A DNA stretch of 64,000 bases, taken from NCBI RefSeq assembly GCF_009455685.1, contig NZ_QPES01000002.1:766562-830561 (forward strand), read 5' to 3'. Below the pieces are notes generated by a model that saw nothing but the letters and a program-made list of their open reading frames with translations, did no database searches and was not told the DNA's origin. A program made the position numbers and the translations under genes. The DNA comes from Paraburkholderia hayleyella. GTDB taxonomy: Bacteria > Pseudomonadota > Gammaproteobacteria > Burkholderiales > Burkholderiaceae. This document shows positions 1-9,112 of the stretch, in pieces (the stretch's first letter is position 1; each line of letters opens with the position of its first letter).

Positions 1-447
1 ATGCGCTCCAGCACGACGGCGGGAGCCCGCCACCGACATGCTCAGCAACGCGACATCGCCTTCGCGGGAATGCACAGGAAACGTCGCGCCCGTGCCCAGA
101 CCATAGGCCAGGGCTTCCTCACGAAATTGCTGCTGGGCGGCTGAACCGTACATCGAATCGCTCCACACCAGCGGCGCCAGCGAATGCAACGCATGATTGA
201 CCGCAGGATCAATCGCGGCATAACCGTTCGCCTCGTATTGCTCGCGCCAGCGGCTGTCGTAATTCGATTCGATACGCGCCTCGACCCGTACGCCATCGAC
301 AGCAAAACGCCCCGCATACAAGACAGCGGAAAAACCCAGTTGACGCGTCACGCTGAAAAATTGCTCGCGCAGCGTCTCGACATCCGTACAGGAGCCCAGC
401 GCGAGAACCGCAGGAAGATGCAGCGAATAATCAGGAGCGAGTGGCAT
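1..447 (-). CDS. LuxR-family regulator, autoinducer-binding domain (C-terminus beyond window)
   Basis: The gene starts at 447 on the minus strand and runs off the left edge, leaving 149 codons. The product reads MPLAPDYSLHLPAVLALG onward. It carries the signature of the LuxR autoinducer-binding domain: an aromatic-rich stretch with SRWREQYEANGY followed by AIDPAVNHAL and PLVWSD (roughly residues 75-105). In this family these Trp, Tyr, Asp-Pro and Trp positions line the acyl-homoserine-lactone pocket. The LuxR helix-turn-helix would lie at the missing C-terminus. An AGGA motif sits a short distance upstream of the ATG. No luxI synthase is visible here, so it may be an orphan receptor or have its partner to the left. 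The family call is firm; the ligand is unknown. Confidence 0.8.
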   Translation of the reverse strand, partial: MPLAPDYSLHLPAVLALGSCTDVETLREQFFSVTRQLGFSAVLYAGRFAVDGVRVEARIESNYDSRWREQYEANGYAAIDPAVNHALHSLAPLVWSDSMYGSAAQQQFREEALAYGLGTGATFPVHSREGDVALLSMSVAGSRRRAGAH

Positions 448-819
448 GCCTAATCCTGTTAGCCCTGTCAATCCTGTTAGTCAGACACCCCTTGGCAGAC
501 TCTGGCAAAACAGGAACGTGCAGCAGCCAGAAAATAACGTCCCGTTTTAACTTTTGTCTTAAGTTTTCCAGCATCGTTAAGAATCCTGATGTTGACGGCT
601 TATCCTACCTGTTTTTGTAGTAGCGGCGTTTAAATCACCAGGCTATAGTTTGCTTGCCTTCCGAGGGCAATTTTCTTCAAGAGGTCAAAGACGCGATACC
701 CACCGGGGTCTACCCCATACGCACCAAGAGGTCATCCGTCTTTTTCATCTTTCTGCTGTACTTCTTCGTAGTTTTCCTTCGTAGTTTTCCCTTTGTCAAT
801 AAAGCATACAGGTACGCGC
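448..819. other. Non-coding gap between LuxR-type gene and 820-1755
   Basis: No convincing gene is seen in this 372-bp stretch. It contains two direct copies of CCTGTTAG just upstream of the luxR-like gene (about 454-476) and a duplicated TTCGTAGTTTTCC unit near 763-790. It presumably holds the promoter of the luxR-like gene. I see no clear lux box. Confidence 0.5.
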
Positions 820-1755
820 CTAGCGGGTACCTGTTCCCTTTGGCATGTCTGTCCCCTTCGTTTTGCGCGTATGCGCGGGCGCCGCAGCCTTCGCGGGATG
901 CGGGCTGGCAGGTTTGGCCACCCCGGCATTTGGGCTGCGCATAGCCGCCATACTCGCGCCGCGTACAGCATGCGCGCTACGCACAACGGGCTTCAGCAAG
1001 GCAGACATCCCGCTGAGCGTCGTACCGAATCCATCCAGCGTGGCTTGCTGATCCTGGAGCTGTTGCGTCAGTTGCAGCAGATGCGCTTGCTGGGCATTAG
1101 CTTCGCGTGTCAGCCGGGCGAGTTGCCGCGTTTGCGTCACGCCCAGGGTTAAGACGATCAGCAACGCCACGATGACCACCGCCGCCAGCAGCCATTTCAG
1201 GCGCTGCAAGTGGTCGTTCAAGGCAAGCGGGTGTAACTCATTGCTCCGCACATCGTGTCCACTGGCTCCGCTGGCAACGGCGCCAGACGGTGTCGCTGCA
1301 GGTGGTGGGGCAAAAGGTGAACTGGCATGCAATGTACTCCAGCGCGTCGTGGCAGCGGCCCCGCCTGCACCAGACTGCGCTGCAGGCGATTGCGTGCTGG
1401 CGAGGCGCCTGGGTTCCGGGGTGGGTTTCTGAAGTGTGCTGGCAGGCTCTTGCGGGTTCGTCCTGACCTTGGCGGAGACAGCCACACGAGATACCCCTGA
1501 CGGGTGTGAAGCGGCGGGCGGACTGCTCCCGAACACAGGCCCGGGTTCGGCCCTGGGTACATGGGCCGGAGCTGCCGCCGGATCGGCCACGGCCTCATTC
1601 GTCTCAGCACTCACCGCCGTAGCAGGTCCCTCGGGCAACTCAAACCCCATTAGCGTGCCCTGCCGGTCATCTATTTCAGCCATCGGCGGTTCGACTCCCT
1701 GCGGCGTATCGGTTGCTAACGGATTGGATTCAGAAGGGTAGGAAGGCATAGACAT
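820..1755 (-). CDS. Single-pass membrane protein of unknown function
   Basis: This 311-residue protein is not one I recognise. The first ~180 residues are rich in Pro, Ala, Ser and Thr and look disordered. One strong hydrophobic segment (about residues 188-208, LLAAVVIVALLIVLTLGVTQ) is followed by a Gln-rich stretch with leucine spacing (about 210-245) that is probably coiled coil, and a basic, Ala/Pro/Lys-rich tail. The layout suggests an inner-membrane protein with a cytoplasmic N-terminus and a periplasmic coiled coil. The low-complexity composition is typical of lineage-restricted proteins. A second ATG lies two codons in (1749), and neither start has a strong ribosome binding site. It stands alone between the LuxR-type gene and the MgtC-family gene. 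Confidence 0.55.
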   Translation of the reverse strand: MSMPSYPSESNPLATDTPQGVEPPMAEIDDRQGTLMGFELPEGPATAVSAETNEAVADPAAAPAHVPRAEPGPVFGSSPPAASHPSGVSRVAVSAKVRTNPQEPASTLQKPTPEPRRLASTQSPAAQSGAGGAAATTRWSTLHASSPFAPPPAATPSGAVASGASGHDVRSNELHPLALNDHLQRLKWLLAAVVIVALLIVLTLGVTQTRQLARLTREANAQQAHLLQLTQQLQDQQATLDGFGTTLSGMSALLKPVVRSAHAVRGASMAAMRSPNAGVAKPASPHPAKAAAPAHTRKTKGTDMPKGTGTR

Positions 1756-1893
1756 GAGGAAAGTAATGACAGCCTAAACGCGACAGTCTGACACAAGCCA
1801 AAGAAAATTCTTCCTCAACAGCAAGAAGTATCCGTTTGACTAGCGCCGACACGGAACCCTGCATAACGGACCTCCTCAGGGGACCGCCCAAAC

Positions 1894-2598
1894 TCACACC
1901 TCCCGCTCCGGCTGCGCGCTATCTTCGCGCAGCGCCTTCACACCAGGCAGATGCCGCAACTGCTCGCGCAATACTACATATTCCGGCTCTGACACGCGAT
2001 GCAACGTGATGTGCACTTCATCGCACTCCGGAGCATCATCGCTTTGCTGCATGACGAACTGCTTGACACGCGAGCTTGTGGTGCCCAACACATCGTGCAA
2101 CGAATGAAACGTCAACGCGCCGCGCTCGACTAGCAGCATCAGCCGTCGCTGCTGGCGCGCCCTGATGAAGCGCTGCTCAATCGGCTTGATGCCCGCCAGC
2201 ACGATCAGGATGATGATCGTCGCCGCAATCGCCACCGTATACATCCCACCGCCTACAGCCAGGCCAATCGCCGCCACCGACCACAGGCTCGCGGCCGTGG
2301 TCAGCCCGCGCACGATTTCGCCGCGCAGCAAAATCGAACCCGCGCCCAAAAAGCCAATCCCGGATACCACCTGCGCCGCCATCCGCGACGGGTCAAGCAC
2401 GACATGCTCACCTTTCAGCACGTCGGCAAAGCCAAACGCGGACACGATCATGATCAGCGCGGAACCCACGCTCACAAGCATGTGCGTGCGCAATCCGGCG
2501 GCCCACGACAACCGTTCGCGTTCAATGCCGATCACGCTGCCGAGTACAGCCGCCATACACAGCCGCCCAATGAGTTCGACATTCAGATTGTTTAGCAA
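1894..2598 (-). CDS. MgtC/SapB-family membrane protein
   Basis: The 234-residue product has the MgtC/SapB fold: several N-terminal hydrophobic helices with the family hallmarks GIERERLSWAAGLRTHMLV (about residues 23-41), VVSGIGFLGAGSI (about 88-100) and RGLTTAASLW (about 107-116). A soluble C-terminal domain of about 90 residues resembles the ACT-like tail of MgtC proteins. Family members support growth in low magnesium and, in intracellular pathogens, modulate the F-ATPase; the role here is not shown. It is transcribed alone. No Mg-responsive leader was recognised in the ~200 bp upstream, although I did not fold that region. Confidence 0.85.
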   Translation of the reverse strand: MLNNLNVELIGRLCMAAVLGSVIGIERERLSWAAGLRTHMLVSVGSALIMIVSAFGFADVLKGEHVVLDPSRMAAQVVSGIGFLGAGSILLRGEIVRGLTTAASLWSVAAIGLAVGGGMYTVAIAATIIILIVLAGIKPIEQRFIRARQQRRLMLLVERGALTFHSLHDVLGTTSSRVKQFVMQQSDDAPECDEVHITLHRVSEPEYVVLREQLRHLPGVKALREDSAQPEREV

Positions 2599-2800
2599 CG
2601 CTTTCCCTCCTTTTCAGTGTCAGGTCCCGCCACGCCAGCCGGGGACCGCAACACACGATACCGCCCCTCACAGTACAGCGCGCCTGCGGCGCATCGGAGC
2701 TGTGCCCATGCCAGCGCGGATCAATTGCTTTATCCTTGGCCCCTCAGCGGGCTGATCGCCCGCGGATTTCTACTTTTTCCGCCGATATTGTAGCCAGCGC

Positions 2801-3922
2801 ATGAGCCTCTCTTCTTCTTCGCCTGCATCCGCCCCCGTTCTTGCTGAGGCGCTACGCGATCATTTTCAGCGGGTCATTTTGCCGTTGTGGCGCGGCCCCG
2901 GCTTCAATACGGCGTTGCATCTGCCCTATGAAGCGCTCAGCGCCGATGGCACCACACCGTTGCCCGTCGTGCGTTATCGGGCGATGGCATGTGCCCGCCA
3001 GTTGTTCGTCTTCTCGGAGGCGAATGACGCAGCCCATGCGCATACGCTGTTTGCCGCTTTGCAACGGCATTTTGCCGATCCGTTGCAAGGCGGCTGGTTC
3101 TATAGCGTGGACGCACACGGCGCCCCGCTTGATACCCACAAGGACCTGTACACCCACGCGTTTGTCATCTTCGCCTGCGCGCATTATTTCGCGCGCTTTC
3201 GCAACCAAGAGGCGCGCGATGTCCTGCACCACACCTCGGCGCTCGTCGAAACGCGCTTCGCCGCGCCTGACGGGCTCCTGTACGCGGCCCTGGACCGGCC
3301 CTTCGCGGCGGTCACGGGCACGCCCATACAAAATCCGCTGATGCATCTGACCGAAGCGTGGCTCGCCGCCCGCAACGCCGCGCCTGATGCGGCATTCGAT
3401 CAAGCCTTGAGCCGCCTCGGACAAGCCATCGCACGCGCCTTCGTCCATGCGCCCAGCGGCTGTATTGCCGAATTGCCGCTGGGTAGCGCGGACAACCGGC
3501 TAGAACCGGGTCATCAGTTCGAATGGTTCTGGCTGGTGCATGAGGCACGCGGGTTGCTGGCAGGTTCGGGGCTGGATGAGGCGCTGGAGCGGGCGTTTGA
3601 CTTCGCCCAGCGCCATGGCATCGAGCACGCGACGGGCGGCATCTATGCCGCCCTCGATGAAACCGGCCAGGTACTGGATGGCACGCAGCGCATCTGGGCA
3701 CAAACCGAGTATCTGCGTGCGCTTGCCACGCGCGGCGGCGAAGCGGCGCACAACATGCTGCCGCAGCAAATCAGGCGCTTTCAGGCGCGCTTTCTGCACG
3801 CGAACGGCTGGGTCGAATGTCGCGCGGCAGATGGCATGATCACCCGCGCCGAGATGCCCTCCACCACCGCCTACCATTTGACGACGGCTTATGCGGCCCT
3901 GCCGCGCCAAGCGCTACGCTAA
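2801..3922 (+). CDS. AGE-family sugar epimerase/isomerase (N-acylglucosamine 2-epimerase or mannose-isomerase-like)
   Basis: The 373-residue protein belongs to the N-acylglucosamine 2-epimerase/YihS superfamily of (alpha/alpha)6-barrel enzymes. Family-like segments include RYRAMACARQLFVFSEA (about residues 63-79), DLYTHAFVIFACAHY (about 115-129), MHLTEAWLAA near 185 and GHQFEWFWLVHEA (about 236-248). They supply the conserved Arg, His and Glu residues of the barrel pocket. Proteins of this subgroup often interconvert mannose and fructose or related aldoses. Its last codons overlap by 4 bp the 3' end of the FAH-family gene on the other strand, so it converges on the sugar operon. A sugar-related role fits the neighbourhood; the substrate is inferred only. 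Confidence 0.8.
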   Translation: MSLSSSSPASAPVLAEALRDHFQRVILPLWRGPGFNTALHLPYEALSADGTTPLPVVRYRAMACARQLFVFSEANDAAHAHTLFAALQRHFADPLQGGWFYSVDAHGAPLDTHKDLYTHAFVIFACAHYFARFRNQEARDVLHHTSALVETRFAAPDGLLYAALDRPFAAVTGTPIQNPLMHLTEAWLAARNAAPDAAFDQALSRLGQAIARAFVHAPSGCIAELPLGSADNRLEPGHQFEWFWLVHEARGLLAGSGLDEALERAFDFAQRHGIEHATGGIYAALDETGQVLDGTQRIWAQTEYLRALATRGGEAAHNMLPQQIRRFQARFLHANGWVECRAADGMITRAEMPSTTAYHLTTAYAALPRQALR

Positions 3923-4764
3923 GCCGCGCGTGTGATCTGGCGCTGCTCGCCGAGCCCGTCGATCCCCAGTCGCACCGTCTGCCCCGGCCGCAAGAACACC
4001 GGACGCGGCTTGGCCCCCATGCCCACCCCGGGCGGCGTGCCAGTTGAAATCACATCGCCCGGCTGCAAGCTCATGCACTGCGACAGATACGCCACCAGTT
4101 GCGCCACACCAAACACCATGGTTTTCGTGTTGCCGTTCTGATAACGATGACCATCAACTTCGAGCCACAGGTTGAGGTTTTGAGGGTCCGCCACGGCGTC
4201 GCGGGTCACGAGCCAGGGCCCGAGCGGGCCGAATGTGTCGAAACCCTTACCCTTGTCCCACTGGCCCGCGCGCTCGATTTGCCAGGCCCGCTCGGACACA
4301 TCATTGATGACGCAATAACCCGCGACGTAGTTCAGCGCATCGGCCGCGTCGACGTATTTCGCCGCCCGGCCTATCACCACGCCCAGCTCGACCTCCCAGT
4401 CGGTTTTTTCCGAGCCGCGCGGAATCTCGATGCCGTCATTCGGGCCAGTGATCGCGCTGGTCCATTTATTGAAGACGACGGGCTCAGGCGGCACCGGCAG
4501 ACCCGATTCAGCGGCGTGATCGGCATAGTTCAGCCCAATGCAGACGAACTTGCCGACCTGGCCCACGCAGGGCCCAAGACGCGGCTCGCCCGGCACCAGG
4601 GGCAGCGTTTGCGGATCCAGAGCGCGCAGACGCGCAAGCGTTGCGTCCGCCAGCGTCGCGCCCGTGATATCCGCGACCACGCCCGACAGATCGCGGATAC
4701 GGCCCTCTGTATCTAGCAAGCCCGGTTTTTCTTCGCCTTGCGGCCCATAACGAAGCAGTTTCAT
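3919..4764 (-). CDS. Fumarylacetoacetate-hydrolase-family protein, probable 2,4-diketo-3-deoxy-L-fuconate hydrolase
   Basis: The 281-residue protein has the FAH fold. Visible family motifs are GLNYADHAAESG (about residues 97-108), the metal-binding EVELGVVIG near 148, NDVSER near 178, KGFDTFGPLGPW near 195 and STGTPPGVG near 245. In the non-phosphorylative L-fucose and L-rhamnose pathways such enzymes split a 2,4-diketo-3-deoxy acid into pyruvate and L-lactate. It is the last gene of the minus-strand catabolic operon, about 90 bp after the SDR gene. That spacer holds a 7-bp tandem repeat (TTGTCTG, about three copies). The start MKLLRYG is typical of this subgroup. The substrate assignment comes from the operon, not from this sequence alone. 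Confidence 0.8.
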   Translation of the reverse strand: MKLLRYGPQGEEKPGLLDTEGRIRDLSGVVADITGATLADATLARLRALDPQTLPLVPGEPRLGPCVGQVGKFVCIGLNYADHAAESGLPVPPEPVVFNKWTSAITGPNDGIEIPRGSEKTDWEVELGVVIGRAAKYVDAADALNYVAGYCVINDVSERAWQIERAGQWDKGKGFDTFGPLGPWLVTRDAVADPQNLNLWLEVDGHRYQNGNTKTMVFGVAQLVAYLSQCMSLQPGDVISTGTPPGVGMGAKPRPVFLRPGQTVRLGIDGLGEQRQITRAA

Positions 4765-4853
4765 CGTTGCGTGTCCCTTGTAGGTTGTCTGTTGTCTGTT
4801 GTCTGTTCAGTGAACCGTGAAAATGCGCAGCATGCCGTGTGCTAGCCGCTGGG

Positions 4854-5597
4854 CTAGTTCGACCAGCCGCCGTCGATCACATGCGCCTGGCCGGTGGTAA
4901 ACGCGGACTCGTCACTGGCCAGATAGAGCGCCAGCGCGGCAATCTCGTCCGGGGTGCCGATGCGCCCCATCGGCTGGCGGGCGACAAACGCGGCCTGAAT
5001 AGCCGCCACGCTCGCGCCCTGGCTGGCCGCCTGCTCGGCGATACGCTGCTCAAGCGAAGGCGAAGCCACCGTGCCAGGGCAAATGGCATTGCAACGTACC
5101 CCGCGCGTGACGAAATCAGCCGCCACCGCCTTGGTCAGGCCAATCACCGCGGCCTTCGACGCGCCGTATACAAAGCGGTTAGGCACGCCCTTCACGCTTG
5201 AGGCCGCCGACGACATGTTGATGATCGAGCCGCCGCCCCGCTCCAGCATCGCGGGCAAAAAGGCGCGAATCGTCCGGTACATCGCCTTCACGTTCAGATC
5301 GAAAGCGCCATCCCAGTCGGCTTCGCTAGCTTCGAGAATCGAGCCCGCGTGGACATAACCCGCGCAGTTGAAAAGCACGTCGATGGCGCCTAACTCCTGT
5401 GCCAGCGCGTTGACCGCAGCGCTATCGCGCACGTCGAGCAGGCGCGCTTCAAGCGGCAGGCCAGCCAGGGTATCGAGACGGATATCGGTTGCAATCACGC
5501 GCGCGCCTTCGCTCGCAAAACGCAGCGCGCTAGCCAGCCCGATACCTTGTCCAGCAGCAGTGATCAACGCGGTCTTGCCAGCGAGTCTTTGTATCAT
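4854..5597 (-). CDS. SDR dehydrogenase, probable 2-keto-3-deoxy-L-fuconate dehydrogenase
   Basis: This is a classical short-chain dehydrogenase/reductase of about 247 residues. The nucleotide-binding motif TAAGQGIG lies near residues 9-18, NCAG near 79, the active-site pair is YGASK near 145-149, and ICPG follows near 175. I chose MIQRLAGK at 5597 because this subfamily normally begins just before the nucleotide-binding strand; in-frame ATGs at 5609 and 5630 are alternatives. In the L-fucose route this enzyme oxidises 2-keto-3-deoxy-L-fuconate to the 2,4-diketo acid, which the adjacent FAH-family gene product would cleave. The family is certain; the substrate is inferred from the operon. Confidence 0.8.
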   Translation of the reverse strand: MIQRLAGKTALITAAGQGIGLASALRFASEGARVIATDIRLDTLAGLPLEARLLDVRDSAAVNALAQELGAIDVLFNCAGYVHAGSILEASEADWDGAFDLNVKAMYRTIRAFLPAMLERGGGSIINMSSAASSVKGVPNRFVYGASKAAVIGLTKAVAADFVTRGVRCNAICPGTVASPSLEQRIAEQAASQGASVAAIQAAFVARQPMGRIGTPDEIAALALYLASDESAFTTGQAHVIDGGWSN

Positions 5598-5681
5598 CGA
5601 CTGTCTCATTTCAAAGTGTGGTTGAGTCATACCGGGTATAGCAACGTGAGGCAGCGTGAGCCTCCTACCCCTCTCGCGGGC

Positions 5682-6515
5682 TTACAGCCGATAGAACGTC
5701 ATCGCGTTTCTGGCGAAGATCGCCTCCCGCTCCTGTTCCGTCAGGCCTTCAAGCAACGCCCGGGCGCTAGCATGCCAGCGCAGATAATCGCCATTCAGGT
5801 TCAGCACAGGCCAGTCGCTGCCCCACATCAGGCGGCCAGGGCCAAAGCTCGCCAGCAGATGGTCGACGTAAGGACGCAGCGTTGCATCGGTCCAGCCCGG
5901 CGCAGCCTCGGTAGCGAGCCCCGACAGCTTGCAGTACACCTGAGGCAGTTGTGCCAGTTGTGTCATCGCCTCGGCCCATGACGCGCGTCCCGCTCCACCC
6001 GTGCGGATCGGTGGCTTCGCGCCGTGATCGATCACGATGCGCAGCGCCGGAAAGCGTGTGGCGAAGATGGCGAGCGCCTCGGCGTGATGCGTGAAGATCA
6101 GTGCATCGAAGGCCAGATCGTGTTCAATCAGGGCTTCGATGGCGGGCGTGAGACCTGGATTGTTAATCCAGTGGTGATCGGGCAGGTCTTGCAGCATCGG
6201 CCGCACGCCCTTGAATTTCGGCTCGCGCGCCAGATCGGCCAGCAGCGCGGGGGCGCCGGCGTCGAGCAATGGCACCCAGCCCACCACACCGGCAATCGAC
6301 GCCTCATGGCGTGCCATGCTCAGCAAGTAGCGCGTTTCTTCGATGGTCGGTGCGGCCTGGACCACGACCGTCTGGCCAATCCCCGCGCGTTTGCGCAACC
6401 CGGTGAGATCGGACGGGCCATACGGGCGGTACAGCGTGGACTGCTCGGGTGTGAGCCAGCCATAGTCGTTGCGGCCAGGATTCCAGTAGTGCTGGTGGGC
6501 GTCGATATGCAGCAT
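5682..6515 (-). CDS. Amidohydrolase-family lactonase, probable L-fuconolactone hydrolase
   Basis: The 277-residue TIM-barrel protein starts MLHIDAHQHYWNPGRNDYGW, with the metal-binding HxH at residues 6-8, and ends with the family's GSDWPVLN segment (about 240). It belongs to the amidohydrolase-2 group that includes L-fuconolactone and L-rhamnono-lactone hydrolases. The start at 6515 is supported by an AGGAGG ribosome binding site and by lying only 2 bp after the stop of the aldo/keto reductase gene, which implies translational coupling. Together the two genes would oxidise a sugar to its lactone and then open the lactone. Confidence 0.83.
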   Translation of the reverse strand: MLHIDAHQHYWNPGRNDYGWLTPEQSTLYRPYGPSDLTGLRKRAGIGQTVVVQAAPTIEETRYLLSMARHEASIAGVVGWVPLLDAGAPALLADLAREPKFKGVRPMLQDLPDHHWINNPGLTPAIEALIEHDLAFDALIFTHHAEALAIFATRFPALRIVIDHGAKPPIRTGGAGRASWAEAMTQLAQLPQVYCKLSGLATEAAPGWTDATLRPYVDHLLASFGPGRLMWGSDWPVLNLNGDYLRWHASARALLEGLTEQEREAIFARNAMTFYRL

Positions 6516-6517
6516 GG

Positions 6518-7633
6518 TCAAACCTCCTGCAAGGAAGAAGCGCAAGTAGAAGCGCGAGTAGAAGCCGCAGCGGCAGGCGTGGGCGCGCGCGCGTCGAGCA
6601 AGCCCGCATCGCGGAGATCGCTCCATAACGCGGCAGGCAGCGGCTGCTCGAATGCCGCCAGGTTCTCGCGCACTTCAGTGGCGCTGCGAGCGCCGGTCAG
6701 CACGGTCGCCACGGCGGGATGGGCATACGGAAACTGCAGCGCCACGGCCGCCAGCGGCACCTGATGCCGCTGGCAAAGTGCGTCCAGTTGCGCCACGCGA
6801 GCGACGATGCCAGCCGGCGCCTCGGTGTAATTGAATTTCAGCTCACTGGCGTGGCCGTGGCCGCCCGATGCGCTCGCCAGACCACGCGCCAGAATGCCCG
6901 AATTAAATACCCCACCCAGCATCAGGCTAACCTGACGCGCGGCGCAGGCAGGCAGCAGTTCCTCTAGCGCCGCCTGCTCCAGCAGCGTGTAGCGGCCTGC
7001 CAGCAGCGCGCAATCCAGATCGAACTCGGCCATGGCGTCGAGAATCACCGCGCTTTCATTGACCCCCAGCCCAATCGCCTTGACCACGCCGCTGTCGCGC
7101 AGTTGCGCCAGTGCCCGGAACCCGCCGCCGTCGGTCAGTTGTCGCCAGTAATGCGCGTGACGCTCGCCATGCGTCATGCGGCCGATATCGTGAATCAGCA
7201 CGATATCGACGGGGCCGATGTCGAGCCGCCGCAGGCTGTCCTCAAACGAACGGAGCATGCCGTCGCCGCTATAGTCGTAACGCGCTTCGAACGGCAGCGG
7301 GTTGTGCCAGCCTTCACGGCCATCGTAGGGTGTCGTGCGCGGCACATAATGGCGCCCAACCTTGGTCGACAACACGTACTCGCCACGCGGATAGCACCGC
7401 AGCGCTTCGCCCAGGCGAAGCTCGGCCTTGGTATGGCCATAGTGCGGCGCGGTGTCGAAGTAACGCATGCCCGCATCCCATGCAGCCGCGACGGCAGCCT
7501 GCGCCTCGCCATCGGACAGATCGCGGTACAGCCCGCCCAACGCTGCACTGCCCAGGCTCAAGGCCGTGAGTTGCACGGTACTGCGACCCACGTTACGCCG
7601 TTGTCCGGCTCTCAGGCCAGGCTTGTCGGTCAT
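6518..7633 (-). CDS. Aldo/keto reductase, probable L-fucose (D-threo-aldose) 1-dehydrogenase
   Basis: The 371-residue protein is an aldo/keto reductase with the catalytic set in place: Asp60 and Tyr65 in YFDTAPHYGH, Lys91 in LSTKVGR and His in VLIHDIGR (about 138). It is closest to the D-threo-aldose 1-dehydrogenase subgroup, which oxidises L-fucose at C1 to the lactone. About 25 C-terminal residues, rich in Ala, Thr and Ser, look like an unstructured extension. It follows the UxaA-type dehydratase gene by about 100 bp and is coupled to the lactonase gene. Substrate preference (L-fucose, L-galactose or D-arabinose) cannot be told from sequence. Confidence 0.82.
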   Translation of the reverse strand: MTDKPGLRAGQRRNVGRSTVQLTALSLGSAALGGLYRDLSDGEAQAAVAAAWDAGMRYFDTAPHYGHTKAELRLGEALRCYPRGEYVLSTKVGRHYVPRTTPYDGREGWHNPLPFEARYDYSGDGMLRSFEDSLRRLDIGPVDIVLIHDIGRMTHGERHAHYWRQLTDGGGFRALAQLRDSGVVKAIGLGVNESAVILDAMAEFDLDCALLAGRYTLLEQAALEELLPACAARQVSLMLGGVFNSGILARGLASASGGHGHASELKFNYTEAPAGIVARVAQLDALCQRHQVPLAAVALQFPYAHPAVATVLTGARSATEVRENLAAFEQPLPAALWSDLRDAGLLDARAPTPAAAASTRASTCASSLQEV

Positions 7634-7734
7634 GAAGCAGCTCCGTTACTCCGTTATTTCGTTATTTCGTCTGGCGTGGGGAAATGCCAGACGCGCGTGA
7701 TTCAGGGCGAGGCGCGTGACCTCATGCCGCGCGA

Positions 7735-9102
7735 TCAAACCGGCTGCGGCGCCCCCGGCAGCGCCCGCACCACGGGCGAAGCCTGCTGCGGCAGGCACGC
7801 GGGGCCTACCGGGTCAAAACGTTTGTACGTCAGGATGAATTCCTGGTGGCCCAGCTGTTCGGACTTCGACGCCATGCCCTGCGCCACGGCCCGGGTCAGC
7901 TCGAACACTTCGCGGCCCACATCATCGAGCGTGCCGCGCCCTTCGAGAATCCGGCCCGCGTCGATATCCATGTCTTCGGGCAAGGCCCGGTACGTCACGG
8001 GGTTCGCGCACACCTTGATCACCGGCGCCAGCGCCGAACCCACGACCGAGCCGCGCCCCGTCGTGAACAAGATCATGTGCGCGCCACAGGCGATCAGCTC
8101 GGCAATTTCGGCGTTGTCGCTGATGTTCGGAAAACCAAAGCGCGGCTCGCCATCGGGCACGACGTCCAGCAGATACAAGCCGCCAGCAGGCGGGATATCG
8201 CCGGGCTTGATGATGCCCATGATGGGCGACGCGCCGCTTTTCGCATACGCGCCGAGTGATTTTTCTTCCTGAGTGGTCAAGCCGCCATCGGCATTACCCA
8301 CCGCGAAACTGCCATGGCCGAGGATCGAGTAATAACGCGCGGCCTTGGCCACGCAGGCGACGATGGCATCGCCCAGCTCGGGCCGCGCCGCCCGGCTTTT
8401 CATGTGAAATTCGCAGCCCACCAGCTCGCCGGTTTCTTCGAACAGGCACGTCGCGCCCGCCTCGATCAGCAGATCGAACGCACGTCCCACGGCCGGGTTG
8501 GCCGTGATGCCGCTGGTGCCATCCGAGCCGCCGCAGATCGTGCCGACGATCAGCTCGCCGAGCGCCATCGGCACACGTGCTTGCGTACCTAACGTGCGCC
8601 GCGCCGCGCGCACCCATTCGACGCCTGCGCGGATCGTGCTGCGCGTGCCGCCGCTGTCCTGAATCGTCAGCACCTCGACGGGACGTCCGCTGGCGCGCAC
8701 GGCATCCACCAGATAGCGCTTGTTCATGCTCTCGCAGCCTAGCGAGACGAATAACACGGCGCCGACATTCGGATGCGTGGTAAGCCGCTCCAGCATTTTT
8801 TCCGCATAGCTGTTCGGATAGCAGCCAGGAAAACCCAGCAGATGCACCGGGGGAGCCGTTTCTGGGGGGGCGGTGGTTTCAGGAATGTCAAGGATGCCGG
8901 CTGGCGCGGCAAGCGGCGTGAAATCGTCGGGCAGCCAGCGGAACGGCGCCACGATTTCGCGTGCCACATGATGCGCACATTCGACCAGATACACGACCGC
9001 CACGATATTGCGGATGCCCTTGCGGCCGTCCTGGCGCAAATAGCCCTGCAGGACGGGACGTGCGGCGGACTCGGCAGTCAGGGCAGGGGCATCGGTGGTC
9101 AT
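7735..9102 (-). CDS. UxaA-family dehydratase large subunit, candidate L-fuconate dehydratase
   Basis: The 455-residue protein corresponds to the catalytic C-terminal part of altronate/galactarate dehydratases (UxaA/GarD family). Recognisable segments are DGRKGIRNIVAVVYLVECAH (residues ~24-43), LGFPGCYPNSYAEKML, LGCESMNKRYLVD, and the glycine-rich GTICGGSDGTSGITANPAVG (about 200). I chose MTTDAPAL at 9102, 10 bp after the SAF-domain gene ends, because the longer upstream reading would overlap that gene. Textbook L-fuconate dehydratase is an enolase-superfamily enzyme; none is present here, so this pair is the obvious candidate for the dehydration step. Activity on fuconate is inference. Confidence 0.8.
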   Translation of the reverse strand: MTTDAPALTAESAARPVLQGYLRQDGRKGIRNIVAVVYLVECAHHVAREIVAPFRWLPDDFTPLAAPAGILDIPETTAPPETAPPVHLLGFPGCYPNSYAEKMLERLTTHPNVGAVLFVSLGCESMNKRYLVDAVRASGRPVEVLTIQDSGGTRSTIRAGVEWVRAARRTLGTQARVPMALGELIVGTICGGSDGTSGITANPAVGRAFDLLIEAGATCLFEETGELVGCEFHMKSRAARPELGDAIVACVAKAARYYSILGHGSFAVGNADGGLTTQEEKSLGAYAKSGASPIMGIIKPGDIPPAGGLYLLDVVPDGEPRFGFPNISDNAEIAELIACGAHMILFTTGRGSVVGSALAPVIKVCANPVTYRALPEDMDIDAGRILEGRGTLDDVGREVFELTRAVAQGMASKSEQLGHQEFILTYKRFDPVGPACLPQQASPVVRALPGAPQPV

Positions 9103-9112
9103 GATGGTGGCT

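Noticed and set aside
654..944. A 96-codon frame with a hydrophobic phenylalanine-rich segment
   Set aside because: No ribosome binding site, an irregular composition, and it runs into the opposite-strand gene at 820. It could not be supported as a gene.
4779..4810. TTGTCTG tandem repeats between the FAH and SDR genes
   Set aside because: Only about three 7-bp copies in a short spacer inside an operon; likely neutral slippage with no visible function.
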